Origin: Alphaproteobacteria bacterium UBA3768
GTDB taxonomy: Bacteria > Pseudomonadota > Alphaproteobacteria > CAAHEQ01 > UBA3637
NCBI GenBank assembly: GCA_002372315.1
Contig: DFFU01000027.1
Span: 1-64,000 of the forward strand
Length of the DNA stretch: 64,000 nt
Reading direction: 5' to 3'
Position numbers and translations under genes: made by a program. Positions 25,824 to 35,014 of this stretch are shown here, one piece after another; the first letter of the stretch is position 1, and every line of letters begins with the position of its first letter. The notes below the pieces were generated by a model. The model worked only from the letters and a program-made list of their open reading frames with translations, ran no database searches and had not been told where the DNA came from.

Positions 25824-28455
25824 AATCCAATTTTCCACAACAATGTTTATATTTCTTACCAGAACCACAGGGACAAGGCGCATTGCGTGGAATATCGTTC
25901 AAAAAAGGCTTTTGAGTCTTCGGTTCAGGCAAATCCTCCATTTGTCCTTGAGAAACTTTCTGAGGCTGTTCTATTGGCGTTTGTCTTGGTTGAATCTTAA
26001 TCTCAGAAAAACCCAATACCTTTGTCACATTTTCACGTAATTTTACCAACATTATTTCAAATAAAATAAAGGCTTCTTTTTTATATTCATATAATGGATT
26101 TTTTTGGGCATAGGCACGCAACCCAATAGACGTTTTCATAAAATCCAAACTCTTTAAATGTTCCTTCCATGCCATATCAACAGATTGAATTAATAACGTT
26201 TTTTCCAAATCATTACGGGAACTTTCGGGTAAAAATTCCATTTTCTTTTGCCATAACTCATCGGCCGCTTTCATAACACGATTCACTAAATCAGAAGATT
26301 GAATTCCCACTTCATTTTTCCAAGAGGCAAAGGGTAAATCCAAATTTGTCAAATTCAACACCTCATTATGGATATTTTCAGCATCCCAATCTTCTGGAGA
26401 TGTCTTTTCAGGTGCCAAAGCATAAATCAAGTTTTCCAAACAATCACGACGCATATCACGCAGTACATCATGTACATTAGAACTTTCCAATAATTCACGA
26501 CGCTGTTCATAAATGATTTTACGCTGATCATTCATCACATCATCATATTTTAAAACATTTTTACGTGTGGTAAAATGGTGCTCTTCTACTTTCTTTTGAG
26601 CATGCGCAATTGCCTTACTAATCCAAGGACTGTGAATATCTTGTCCATGTTTCAGCCCCATCTTTTTTAATATTAAGCCTATACGTTCTGAACCAAAAAT
26701 ACGCATCAAGTCATCTTCCAAGGAGACATAGAATCGTGATTGTCCAGGATCACCTTGACGTCCAGAACGGCCACGCAACTGATTATCTATGCGGCGACTT
26801 TCATGACGTTCTGATCCCAAAACATAAAGTCCTCCAGCCTTAAGGGCTATCTCTTTATTTCGTGCAATTTCAGCCTGAATTTTTTCCGCTAATTCTTTTT
26901 CATCTGCCTCTGGATGTTTTTCTTTTTCTTCTGCAAAACGCATTTCAAAGTTACCACCCAACTGAATATCTGTTCCACGACCTGCCATATTTGTAGCAAT
27001 TGTAATTGCACCAGGAACACCCGCTTGAGCAATAATTTTAGCTTCTTGTTCGTGGTGGCGCGCATTTAAAACGTTAAATTTTAAATCCGTTTTCTTTTTT
27101 AATAAATCCGCCAAAATTTCGGATTTTTCAATACTGATTGTTCCCACCAAAATCGGTTGGTTGCGTTTATGCGCTGCTTCTATTTCTGAAATAATTGCAT
27201 CATATTTTTCTTCGGCTGTACGGTAAATAATATCTTGTTCATCTTTACGCGCAAGAGGTTTATTTCCAGGAATTTCAATAACCTCTAATTTATAAATATC
27301 ATCAAATTCTGCTGCCTCAGTCATGGCAGTTCCCGTCATACCCGCCAATTTAGGATACAAACGGAAATAATTTTGGAAAGTAATTGAGGCTAATGTTTGA
27401 TTTTCAGGTTGAATTTCCACACCTTCTTTGGCTTCTAAGGCCTGATGCAAACCATCAGAATAGCGCCGACCATTCATAATACGCCCTGTAAACTCATCAA
27501 TAATCATTACCTGATTGTCTTTGACAATGTAATCAACATCCTTTTGTAGCATAACATGGGCACGCAAACACTCTTCCACATAATGCACCAATGAAATATT
27601 GGCCGCATCATACAATCCTCCCACCAATAATTCAGCCTCATGCAAAGCATTTTCCACAAACTCTACGCCCAAATCTGTCAAAGTTACAACTTTAAATTTT
27701 TCATCTTTTTCATAGTGTTCAGGGCGGATATGTGTCATAACATCACTAACTTTACGATACAAATCAGACGAATCTTCCGCAGGACCAGATATAATCAATG
27801 GCGTCCGAGCCTCATCAATCAAAATTGAATCCACTTCATCTACAATGGCATAATTAAATGGGCGTTGAACCATCATATCCTTAGATAATGCCATATTATC
27901 ACGCAAATAATCAAAGCCCAGCTGATTATTTGTTGCATAAGTTACATCCGAATTATAGGCTGCACGTCTTTGTTCAAAGTTCATTTGATCAATAACACAC
28001 CCCACCGTTAATCCCAAAAAACGATAAATTTTACCCATCCACTCACTATCACGTTTGGCTAAGTAATCGTTCACAGTGACAACATGAACTCCCTTCCCAG
28101 TCAAAGCATTCAAATAGACAGGCAGTGTGGCCACCAAAGTTTTACCTTCACCTGTACGCATTTCGGCAATTTTGTTATCGAATAGAACCATTCCTCCCAA
28201 TAATTGAACATCAAAAGGGCGCAACCCCAACGTACGTTTGGATGCTTCACGCACAGTCGCAAAAGCCTCTGGCAAAAGTGATTCCAATGCTTCACCTTGT
28301 TTTAATCTTTCACGATATTCGGCTGTTTTTGCAGTCAATTGAGCATCCGTCAGCTTTTCAAAATCAGCCTCCATCGCATTAATTTTTTGAACTGTTTTTT
28401 TAAATTTTCTGAGATAGCGTTCATTGGCCGAACGAAACAGGGCATTCAAAATCAT
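25822..28455 (-). CDS. secA: Preprotein translocase ATPase SecA
   Basis: 877 residues. The motor has MRTGEGKTLVA (Walker A, about 100-110), DEVDSILIDEARTPLIISGP (Walker B region), TNMAGRGTDIQLGG and QLRGRSGRQGDPG. The C-terminal SEC-C zinc motif is complete (CPCGSGKKYKHCCG), used for SecB and lipid contacts. It drives export through SecYEG. It is monocistronic here, with a terminator at 25796-25823. Confidence 0.98.
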   Translation of the reverse strand: MILNALFRSANERYLRKFKKTVQKINAMEADFEKLTDAQLTAKTAEYRERLKQGEALESLLPEAFATVREASKRTLGLRPFDVQLLGGMVLFDNKIAEMRTGEGKTLVATLPVYLNALTGKGVHVVTVNDYLAKRDSEWMGKIYRFLGLTVGCVIDQMNFEQRRAAYNSDVTYATNNQLGFDYLRDNMALSKDMMVQRPFNYAIVDEVDSILIDEARTPLIISGPAEDSSDLYRKVSDVMTHIRPEHYEKDEKFKVVTLTDLGVEFVENALHEAELLVGGLYDAANISLVHYVEECLRAHVMLQKDVDYIVKDNQVMIIDEFTGRIMNGRRYSDGLHQALEAKEGVEIQPENQTLASITFQNYFRLYPKLAGMTGTAMTEAAEFDDIYKLEVIEIPGNKPLARKDEQDIIYRTAEEKYDAIISEIEAAHKRNQPILVGTISIEKSEILADLLKKKTDLKFNVLNARHHEQEAKIIAQAGVPGAITIATNMAGRGTDIQLGGNFEMRFAEEKEKHPEADEKELAEKIQAEIARNKEIALKAGGLYVLGSERHESRRIDNQLRGRSGRQGDPGQSRFYVSLEDDLMRIFGSERIGLILKKMGLKHGQDIHSPWISKAIAHAQKKVEEHHFTTRKNVLKYDDVMNDQRKIIYEQRRELLESSNVHDVLRDMRRDCLENLIYALAPEKTSPEDWDAENIHNEVLNLTNLDLPFASWKNEVGIQSSDLVNRVMKAADELWQKKMEFLPESSRNDLEKTLLIQSVDMAWKEHLKSLDFMKTSIGLRAYAQKNPLYEYKKEAFILFEIMLVKLRENVTKVLGFSEIKIQPRQTPIEQPQKVSQGQMEDLPEPKTQKPFLNDIPRNAPCPCGSGKKYKHCCGKLD

Positions 28456-28490
28456 ACTTTTTCCTTTTGTCTATATTATATTATGTTATA

Positions 28491-28519
28491 GACATAGGCT
28501 TTTTTCATTCAAAAGTCAA
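28491..28519 (-). promoter_or_regulatory. Promoter of secA
   Basis: On the minus strand TTGACT (28514-28519), 17-bp spacer, TATGTC (28491-28496). Confidence 0.5.
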
Positions 28520-28537
28520 GTTTTTGATACGATTTTT

Positions 28538-29779
28538 TTATTCTTTCATCAAAATCTGAGTAGCCTCATCCAAATCATCTGAAAAACCACACTCTTGCTT
28601 ACCCGTAAATGGTAGTTTTGTATCAACTAATTGTTCGGCATAATATAGTATATCCGAACATTCTGATGGTGTAAATGTGAAGTGGTAAGGTTTTATTTGA
28701 GAAACAGGATCTTTGGCGTTTTGAGATGTTGTCTGTTGAACCGCACAGTATTGACGACAATTTTCATCAGGAGCCAAGCCAATAACATGCCGTGTCTTTC
28801 CTTCTTTCAATACAACGGCCGTTTTATGAATTTCAGTTATCCGCGCCCCATTTGGTAAAACAGTATCTTGCATCACAGAAAAATGACGTCCCTCTGCATC
28901 TTGCATCACTGCTCCTGATGGATTCAGTGCTATCAATCGATAGGGGTACTGGCTTGCCAATTTTTCTTTTCGTGCAACATCCACACAATTACAATCGTGA
29001 TGCGTCAAGTTTGTATATTCACGCTGATTTGGTTCAAAAGAAGAGGACTGACATGAATAAATCTTTTCTTGCATCCACTTTTGAGCGTCTTGTGATTTAA
29101 CCTTGTTTTGATAAACGAGATAGAACAATCCCAAATTCTCCTCAGCATTTTTACATCCCAAAAGAGCCGAACGCCATAAGTGTTCAAAAGATTTTTTCAT
29201 ATCCACCTTCTGACCAGATAATCCCAACATAGCGTACACGCCTATGATATTATTGGCCAACGCCCCCCGCTGAGTTGCCGCTTTTTCAATCAAGGGCCAT
29301 CCTTTTGAATCATTATGGTATGTACTGTTAGGATCCAAATAAAGCACCCCTATTTTTTCGGCAATATGTCCTTTTTCATCCTGAGTTAGCATGGGACTTT
29401 TAAGGGCTTGAGTATAACTTTCAAAAGCCTCACGATACTTTTTTTGGGCATACATATTATCGGCCAAATAGATCAACGCAGGGCCATTCCCTCCGATTGC
29501 AGCCATCTGACACAATTTAACACCATCCGAAGTATTAGGATAACGAACACAAAGTTCATACATTGCTTGATAGGATTTATTACGCTGAGCCCAACTGGAC
29601 CAATTAATTAATGCACGATGAGCATCATCAAATCCACATTGCGTGTATATCTGAGTATCTCGTTTTTTTTCTGCCTCTAAGAGAGCCTTTTGGCAAATAT
29701 CACCCTCAGCCAAATTTTGGGCCATAAGAGGTGCATTAGACAATAACCAACAAAAAAACAATAAACTTTTAAAATGCAT
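28538..29779 (-). CDS. Secreted Sel1/TPR-like repeat protein
   Basis: 413 residues from the ATG at 29777-29779, preceded by GGGG at 7 bases and followed by a signal peptide (MHFKSLLFFCWLLSNAPLMAQ); the longer frame to 29827 would bury this. Residues about 60-230 are helical Sel1/TPR-like repeats (NGPALIYLADNMYAQKKYREAF, WPLIEKAATQRGALANNIIGVYAMLG, AEENLGLFYLVYQNK). The C-terminal part contains two Cys-x-Cys-type sites and a beta-rich segment, and is not recognised. It is probably a periplasmic scaffold protein. Confidence 0.8.
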   Translation of the reverse strand: MHFKSLLFFCWLLSNAPLMAQNLAEGDICQKALLEAEKKRDTQIYTQCGFDDAHRALINWSSWAQRNKSYQAMYELCVRYPNTSDGVKLCQMAAIGGNGPALIYLADNMYAQKKYREAFESYTQALKSPMLTQDEKGHIAEKIGVLYLDPNSTYHNDSKGWPLIEKAATQRGALANNIIGVYAMLGLSGQKVDMKKSFEHLWRSALLGCKNAEENLGLFYLVYQNKVKSQDAQKWMQEKIYSCQSSSFEPNQREYTNLTHHDCNCVDVARKEKLASQYPYRLIALNPSGAVMQDAEGRHFSVMQDTVLPNGARITEIHKTAVVLKEGKTRHVIGLAPDENCRQYCAVQQTTSQNAKDPVSQIKPYHFTFTPSECSDILYYAEQLVDTKLPFTGKQECGFSDDLDEATQILMKE

Positions 29780-29798
29780 AGTATTTCCCCTTTTTGTC

Positions 29799-29827
29799 TT
29801 TTTAGCATGTTTTTTTTTAAATAACAA
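29799..29827 (-). promoter_or_regulatory. Promoter of the Sel1-like gene
   Basis: On the minus strand TTGTTA (29822-29827), 17-bp spacer, TAAAAA (29799-29804). It lies close to the divergent ychF promoter. Confidence 0.4.
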
Positions 29828-29837
29828 GAAAAAAATC

Positions 29838-29866
29838 TTGAAAAATAAAATAAAATAGTAGATAAT
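29838..29866 (+). promoter_or_regulatory. Promoter of ychF
   Basis: TTGAAA (29838-29843), 17-bp spacer, GATAAT (29861-29866), 22 bases before the ATG. Confidence 0.55.
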
Positions 29867-29887
29867 ATTTCTAACAAAGGATGTATT

Positions 29888-30988
29888 ATGGGATTTAATT
29901 GTGGAATTGTGGGGTTACCCAATGTTGGGAAGTCAACTTTATTTAATGCGTTAACAGCTACTGTCAATGCGCAGGCTGCGAATTATCCGTTTTGCACAAT
30001 TGAACCCAATATCGGTCGTGTCGCTGTACCCGATGAAAGGTTGGATACTTTGGCAAAAATTGATAGCGCTGCCAAGATTGTGCCAACTCAATTGGAATTT
30101 GTGGACATTGCGGGCTTGGTTAAAGGGGCAAGCCGTGGCGAAGGCTTGGGCAATCAGTTCTTGGGCAATATTCGTGAGGTAGATGCCATTATTCATGTGT
30201 TACGCTGTTTTGAAAACACAGATATTGTACATGTAGAAGGCTCCATTGATCCAGTACGTGATGCAGAAACGGTGGAAACCGAGTTAATGCTGGCAGACTT
30301 GGAAAGTTTGGAAAAACGCTTGGAAGGTGTTTCAAAAAAAGCAAAATCTGGAGATAAAGAAGCTAAATCATGGGTCGCCGTTATTGAACCAGCACTCAAT
30401 ATGTTGCGTGATGGAAAACCCGCTCGTTTAGCAAGACCAGATGATGCAGAAAGCTTAAAATTATTTAACCAATTAGCATTATTGACGGCAAAACCTGTTT
30501 TGTACGTTTGCAATGTGGATGATTCAGCCGCAGCAACTGGTAATGATTTTTCAAAGCGTGTTTTTGAAATGGCCCAAAAGCAAGGCAACTCAGCTGTCGT
30601 AATTTGTGCAGGTATTGAACAGGAAATTGCTCAACTGCCCACTGAAGAGCAACCAGAGTTCTTAGAAACATTAGGGTTAAAAGAAACAGGTCTTTCGCAA
30701 ATCATTAAAGCAGGATATAAACTTTTGGGTTTGGAAACATTCTTTACATCTGGTCCAAAAGAAGCACACGCTTGGACTATGCGTAAAGGTATTTTGGCAC
30801 CACAGGCCGCTGGTATTATTCATTCAGATTTTGAAAAAGGCTTTATTCGGGCAGAAGTTGTATCTTATAAAGATTATGTAGATCATAATGGTGAAAGTGG
30901 CGCAAGGGAAAAAGGATTACTTCGTCAAGAAGGTAAAAACTATGTCATGCAAGATGGGGATGTTGTACATTTCTTGTTTAGCACTTAA
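29888..30988 (+). CDS. ychF: Redox-regulated ATPase YchF (Obg family)
   Basis: 366 residues. The nucleotide site is GIVGLPNVGKSTLFNAL (about 6-22), with DIAGLVKGASRGEGLGN as G3/switch II. A coiled-coil region (about 125-160) and a C-terminal TGS domain ending KNYVMQDGDVVHFLF follow. YchF binds ATP in preference to GTP and associates with ribosomes. The G4 position is NVDD, as in the ATP-specific branch. The hemerythrin gene follows 21 bases later. Confidence 0.97.
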   Translation: MGFNCGIVGLPNVGKSTLFNALTATVNAQAANYPFCTIEPNIGRVAVPDERLDTLAKIDSAAKIVPTQLEFVDIAGLVKGASRGEGLGNQFLGNIREVDAIIHVLRCFENTDIVHVEGSIDPVRDAETVETELMLADLESLEKRLEGVSKKAKSGDKEAKSWVAVIEPALNMLRDGKPARLARPDDAESLKLFNQLALLTAKPVLYVCNVDDSAAATGNDFSKRVFEMAQKQGNSAVVICAGIEQEIAQLPTEEQPEFLETLGLKETGLSQIIKAGYKLLGLETFFTSGPKEAHAWTMRKGILAPQAAGIIHSDFEKGFIRAEVVSYKDYVDHNGESGAREKGLLRQEGKNYVMQDGDVVHFLFST

Positions 30989-31009
30989 AAATAGACGAAA
31001 GGGGGAAAA

Positions 31010-31447
31010 ATGGCAATTATATCATGGCGTGAACAGATGAGCTTAAACTATCCACCTTTGGATAGTGAACATCAGGCGTTTATGAAGGTGATCAATCAGG
31101 CCTCTGAGGATATCAAAAAACGTCACATAGAGGGCATGGAAAAAATGTTTCAGGCCTGTTATGATTATGTGCGTAACCATTTTTCACATGAAGAAGACAT
31201 TATGGAACGTATTCATTATCCCGAAATGGAAGAACATATTGCCAGCCATCAACTATTTATCAAAAACATTTCCCAATTTCGTCAGGAATTTGAAACGGCT
31301 GATACTGTGGGTAAAAAGTTGGATGCTTCACAAAAAGCAATGGCTTTCTTGAGCGTGTGGTTTTTGGGACACCTTATCAGTCGTGATAAACCAATGAAAC
31401 CCTATTTGGTACGATTACGCAACCTGCCCCCACGTATGAATTATTAA
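31010..31447 (+). CDS. Bacteriohemerythrin
   Basis: 145 residues with the full di-iron set: His21 (DSEHQAF), His57 and Glu61 (HFSHEE), His76 and His80 (HIASHQLF), His121 and Asp126 (HLISRD). It binds oxygen reversibly in a four-helix bundle and may supply or sense oxygen in a low-oxygen habitat. AAAGGGGG lies 6 bases before the ATG; it probably shares the ychF transcript. The end abuts argS on the other strand. Confidence 0.93.
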   Translation: MAIISWREQMSLNYPPLDSEHQAFMKVINQASEDIKKRHIEGMEKMFQACYDYVRNHFSHEEDIMERIHYPEMEEHIASHQLFIKNISQFRQEFETADTVGKKLDASQKAMAFLSVWFLGHLISRDKPMKPYLVRLRNLPPRMNY

Positions 31448-31449
31448 AT

Positions 31450-33210
31450 TTATTCTGCTGGCAATTCGCGGCTCATCTGCGTTTTGGCTGTAATACCCAA
31501 TATCTCTAAGCCGTTTTTCAGAACCTGTTGCACTGCCATAACGAGTGCTAAATTTTTACGTGTTTGTTCCATATTATTGGCATCCACAAAACGGTGACCA
31601 CCTTTGGCACCCAAGGTCCAAATGCTATGAAATAAAGAGGCTATTTCATATAAATATCCCGCTAGCAAATGGGGAGCTTTATTTTGTGCAGATACTTCCA
31701 CGATATGTGTTAATCCTAACATTTTTTGAATCAACTCCCGTTCTGTTTCATTGGCATTCGCATATAAATGCATATCCAAATCTTTTTCTGTTGGCATTAC
31801 ACCAAATATTTTTTCATAGGTATTTAAAACTGAATAAGTTCTGGCAGATGCATATTGGATATAGAATACGGGGTTATCTTTTGATTGTTCTTTTGTTTTA
31901 GCCAAATCAAAACTCATCTGACTATCAGCTGATTTTGTCAGCATAAACAAACGAAAAGCATCTGCATCAATTTCATCCAAAATATCATCCACTAAAACAA
32001 AATTACCAGCACGTTTTGACATACGGAAGGGTTTACCATCTTTTTGTAAACTCACAACTTGACATAAGGCAATATCCAAAGTCGCCTGAGCATTTGTCAA
32101 AGCCTTAACTGCAGCCTTCAAACGTTTCACATAACCACCGTGATCAGCCCCAAAGATATCCACCATTTGATGAAAACCACGATCAAATTTATTGACATGA
32201 TAAGCAATATCAGATGTAAAATAAGTTTTGGAACCATCCGAACGTAAAATCACACGATCCCCATCATCTCCAAAATCTTTGGCACGGAAAAGCGTTTGTT
32301 CCACAGGTGCCCAATCTTCTGTTTCTTCACCCTTGGGTTTTGGAAGAATACCTTTATAAAGCAACCCCATATCCTGCATTTGTTGAACAGCTTTATCCAC
32401 CGCCCCATCTTCTACTAATGATTTTTCAGAGGTAAAGACATCAAATTTGATACCCAATTTTGCAGCATCTGATTGAATCAATTTCAGCATCTGTTCAATA
32501 GATTTAGCTTTAAAATATTCTAACCAATCCGTTTTATCTAACCATTGATCACCATCCAAATCTTTAATGCTTTGAGCCACAGGAATGACATAATCACCAG
32601 GGTAGCGACCTTCAGGAATAGATTCACCTTTATGACGCCCGAATAATTCTTCATAGCGCCAATACACTGATTCAGCCAATACATCCACTTGTTTGCCGAA
32701 ATCATTAACGTAGTATTCTTTGGTCACATCATAGCCGATTTTTGAAAGCAACCTTGCCACAGCATCCCCAAAAATTGCGCCACGACTATGCCCCACATGC
32801 AAAGGGCCTGTTGGATTAGCTGATAAAAACTCCACATTTATCTTTTCATTTTGGCCAATATTGGATGTGCCAAATTTATCTTTTTGATTAAAAATTTCAG
32901 CGAACGCTTTATCCCAAAAAGAACTACTCAAACGCATATTGATGAAACCAGGCCCAGCAATTTCAAGCGTTTTAAAACAATCTTCTTCTTTCAATTTTTC
33001 AACCAACTGTTCTGCCAGCACACGTGGATTTTGACGTAAATTTTTGGATAAAATCATGGCTGCATTCGTGGCAAAGTCCCCAAAAGATTTGTTAGCCGGT
33101 TTTTCCAAAGTCAGATGATTTTTTAAAAGTACTTTTGCACTTTCATCCAAAGACCAAACAGATTCAGCCAACGAAGCTATTTTTTCCTTTAAAAATTGAT
33201 CCAAAATCAT
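31450..33210 (-). CDS. argS: Arginyl-tRNA synthetase
   Basis: 586 residues. The class I HIGH motif is NPTGPLHVGHSRGA, the KMSK-type motif is FRMSKRAGNFV, and the additional N-terminal domain for the tRNA D loop is present (about 1-110). The C-terminal anticodon-binding DALR domain ends the protein. It charges tRNA-Arg and needs the tRNA for activation. AAAGGAG is 8 bases before the ATG. Confidence 0.97.
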   Translation of the reverse strand: MILDQFLKEKIASLAESVWSLDESAKVLLKNHLTLEKPANKSFGDFATNAAMILSKNLRQNPRVLAEQLVEKLKEEDCFKTLEIAGPGFINMRLSSSFWDKAFAEIFNQKDKFGTSNIGQNEKINVEFLSANPTGPLHVGHSRGAIFGDAVARLLSKIGYDVTKEYYVNDFGKQVDVLAESVYWRYEELFGRHKGESIPEGRYPGDYVIPVAQSIKDLDGDQWLDKTDWLEYFKAKSIEQMLKLIQSDAAKLGIKFDVFTSEKSLVEDGAVDKAVQQMQDMGLLYKGILPKPKGEETEDWAPVEQTLFRAKDFGDDGDRVILRSDGSKTYFTSDIAYHVNKFDRGFHQMVDIFGADHGGYVKRLKAAVKALTNAQATLDIALCQVVSLQKDGKPFRMSKRAGNFVLVDDILDEIDADAFRLFMLTKSADSQMSFDLAKTKEQSKDNPVFYIQYASARTYSVLNTYEKIFGVMPTEKDLDMHLYANANETERELIQKMLGLTHIVEVSAQNKAPHLLAGYLYEIASLFHSIWTLGAKGGHRFVDANNMEQTRKNLALVMAVQQVLKNGLEILGITAKTQMSRELPAE

Positions 33211-33239
33211 CTTTTTTCTCCTTTTGAAATTTGAGGCAA

Positions 33240-33268
33240 ATTATACCAAAAAAGCCCTCTTTTGTCAA
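33240..33268 (-). promoter_or_regulatory. Consensus promoter of argS
   Basis: On the minus strand a perfect TTGACA (33263-33268), 17-bp spacer and TATAAT (33240-33245). It is the best sigma70 match in the window. Confidence 0.85.
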
Positions 33269-33287
33269 CGCAGAAAATACGCAAATA

Positions 33288-33923
33288 TTACAACTTTTCT
33301 AAGATCATTTGAACGGCTTCTGCCAAAACCTTAGGACAATTTTTCCAAAAATCATTATACATTTGTTCTTGCCCTTCCTCTCCCACCACATCAGAAATGA
33401 TTCGAATAGAAGCAAAATCAATATGATTTAAGTAGCAAACTTGAGCTATAGCAGCACTTTCCATATCCACTGCCAAAGCCTCAGGGAAATTAGCTTTGAT
33501 CTGATTTAAAACGTTTTTATCCGTCACAAATTGATCCCCTGTCACAAATAACCCTTTTTTAACGCCAGGAATGTCTAAATTTTCAAAGCGAGGTGTTTCA
33601 AAATAAAGGGGTAAATTTTGGACTTGACCTTTTAAATTACCTTCACCACACCAAACATCATGGTAAGCCACGCGTTCAGAAAGCACCATATCGCCTTGCT
33701 TTAAGGCAGAATCCAAACCACCAGCAACACCCACAGAAAAAATCAAATCCACACCTTGATCACATAACTTTTGTGCAGTCATTGCCGCATTCACTTTTCC
33801 CATGCCACATTTAACCAAATAGATGATCTTATCGCCGACATCGGCTTGGTTATTTTGAAAGTGGTATATATCTTTTAGGGCGTTAAATTCGCTTTCCATA
33901 GCGGTTATCAAAGCTATTTTCAT
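33288..33923 (-). CDS. mtnN: 5'-methylthioadenosine/S-adenosylhomocysteine nucleosidase
   Basis: 211 residues from the ATG at 33921-33923; the longer frame to 34007 overlaps the upstream gene and has no family similarity. Motifs: MKIALITAMESEFNAL, FSVGVAGGLD, AVDMESAAIAQVCY (substrate-binding Glu) and IRIISDVVGEEG (catalytic Asp). It recycles the by-products of SAM-dependent reactions. It overlaps the upstream methyltransferase by 4 bases, which fits its supply of SAH. Confidence 0.93.
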   Translation of the reverse strand: MKIALITAMESEFNALKDIYHFQNNQADVGDKIIYLVKCGMGKVNAAMTAQKLCDQGVDLIFSVGVAGGLDSALKQGDMVLSERVAYHDVWCGEGNLKGQVQNLPLYFETPRFENLDIPGVKKGLFVTGDQFVTDKNVLNQIKANFPEALAVDMESAAIAQVCYLNHIDFASIRIISDVVGEEGQEQMYNDFWKNCPKVLAEAVQMILEKL

Positions 33924-34909
33924 TTTCTTTTCTCCAAAACTGTAACCAATTCCACATGGTTGGAATAGGTAAATTGATCCACTGGTGTTATGGGAAATAA
34001 TTTCCAACCACCATTCATTAAAATTTTAATATCACGTGCAGCTGTTTTAGGGTTGCAGGATACCATAATAATCTTTCCGAAACCTACTTCCACCAACTGC
34101 TGACATTGCGCTAAGGCCCCTGCTCGTGGTGGGTCCATAACAATCAAATCAATCCCTTGTAATTCTTCAGCGAGCAGTGGGCGACGAAATAAATCCCTCA
34201 CAACACCATTGGGCCCCAACCATGCCACTGCATCTGAAACATTATCATAACCTGTGGTTAAAATCCCCTTATCCAATAAAGGACGCGTAAAAGTACCAGA
34301 TCCACAAAATAAATCCACCACTTTTTTTGCCCCTTGAGCTGCTGTTAAAACCAATTGGACTAGAGCCTTTTCTCCTTCTAAACTTGGCTGGGAAAAATTA
34401 TCAGCTGAACCACCATAAAGCCCACGTTCAAAAATGGGCGTATCATTATAAACAACGCGCGCAATTTCAGGATACTGGTTCAGTCCCGTCAACAATTCCA
34501 ATCTTTCCAAATTTGGCATACCCAATTTGTCACATATATGTATATCCAAACCAACATCTGTTAAGGCCACAAAAACATCCCCCAAAGTATTTAGTTTTTG
34601 AATAATAGATCGTAAAATTGGCAACAGGGCATTTATTTGAGGTACCAATAGTGGACAAGATTCAATTTCCACTATCTGGTGACTTTTGGCTTCATTAAAT
34701 CCCAAATGCCCACGCGCAAAAGAAAAGCTCGCCCGACGACGTGTTCCAGTGGGAATTAAAATCAAAGGATTTAATTCAATATCCACCCCCACATCACGAA
34801 AACAATAGCGCACAAAATCTGATTTTTTTTGAATATATTCAGCTTCGGATAAATCCTGCCATACACAACCACCGCAACGATTAAAATAAAGACATTTTTC
34901 TTTTAACAT
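33920..34909 (-). CDS. Class I SAM-dependent RNA methyltransferase (TrmA/RlmC/RlmD family, short form)
   Basis: 329 residues. The [4Fe-4S] cysteines are Cys6, Cys12 and Cys15 (CLYFNRCGGCVW) plus one near residue 79 (ESCPLL). The N-terminal TRAM domain of RlmD is missing, so this is the short form common in alphaproteobacteria. The SAM site is VDLFCGSGTFTRPLL, and the catalytic part is DPPRAG followed by the nucleophile Cys in VSCNPKTAARD. It should make 5-methyluridine in rRNA or tRNA. It is coupled to mtnN. Confidence 0.9.
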   Translation of the reverse strand: MLKEKCLYFNRCGGCVWQDLSEAEYIQKKSDFVRYCFRDVGVDIELNPLILIPTGTRRRASFSFARGHLGFNEAKSHQIVEIESCPLLVPQINALLPILRSIIQKLNTLGDVFVALTDVGLDIHICDKLGMPNLERLELLTGLNQYPEIARVVYNDTPIFERGLYGGSADNFSQPSLEGEKALVQLVLTAAQGAKKVVDLFCGSGTFTRPLLDKGILTTGYDNVSDAVAWLGPNGVVRDLFRRPLLAEELQGIDLIVMDPPRAGALAQCQQLVEVGFGKIIMVSCNPKTAARDIKILMNGGWKLFPITPVDQFTYSNHVELVTVLEKRK

Positions 34910-34968
34910 GCTTTTATTATAAAAGATTTTAACAAAAATGTCAAAAAAGAATTTTACAAAGATTAGGC

Positions 34969-34997
34969 TTGACTTTAAGGATATTTTTCAGTACAGT
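34969..34997 (+). promoter_or_regulatory. Promoter of the lectin-like prepilin gene
   Basis: TTGACT (34969-34974), 17-bp spacer, TACAGT (34992-34997), 17 bases before the start codon. Confidence 0.6.
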
Positions 34998-35014
34998 TAG
35001 AATGGAGGTGTTCT

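Noticed and set aside
33924..34007. Longer N-terminus for mtnN
   Set aside because: It would overlap the upstream methyltransferase by nearly 90 bases, and family similarity starts at MKIALITAME, which has GGAG upstream and overlaps the stop in ATGA.
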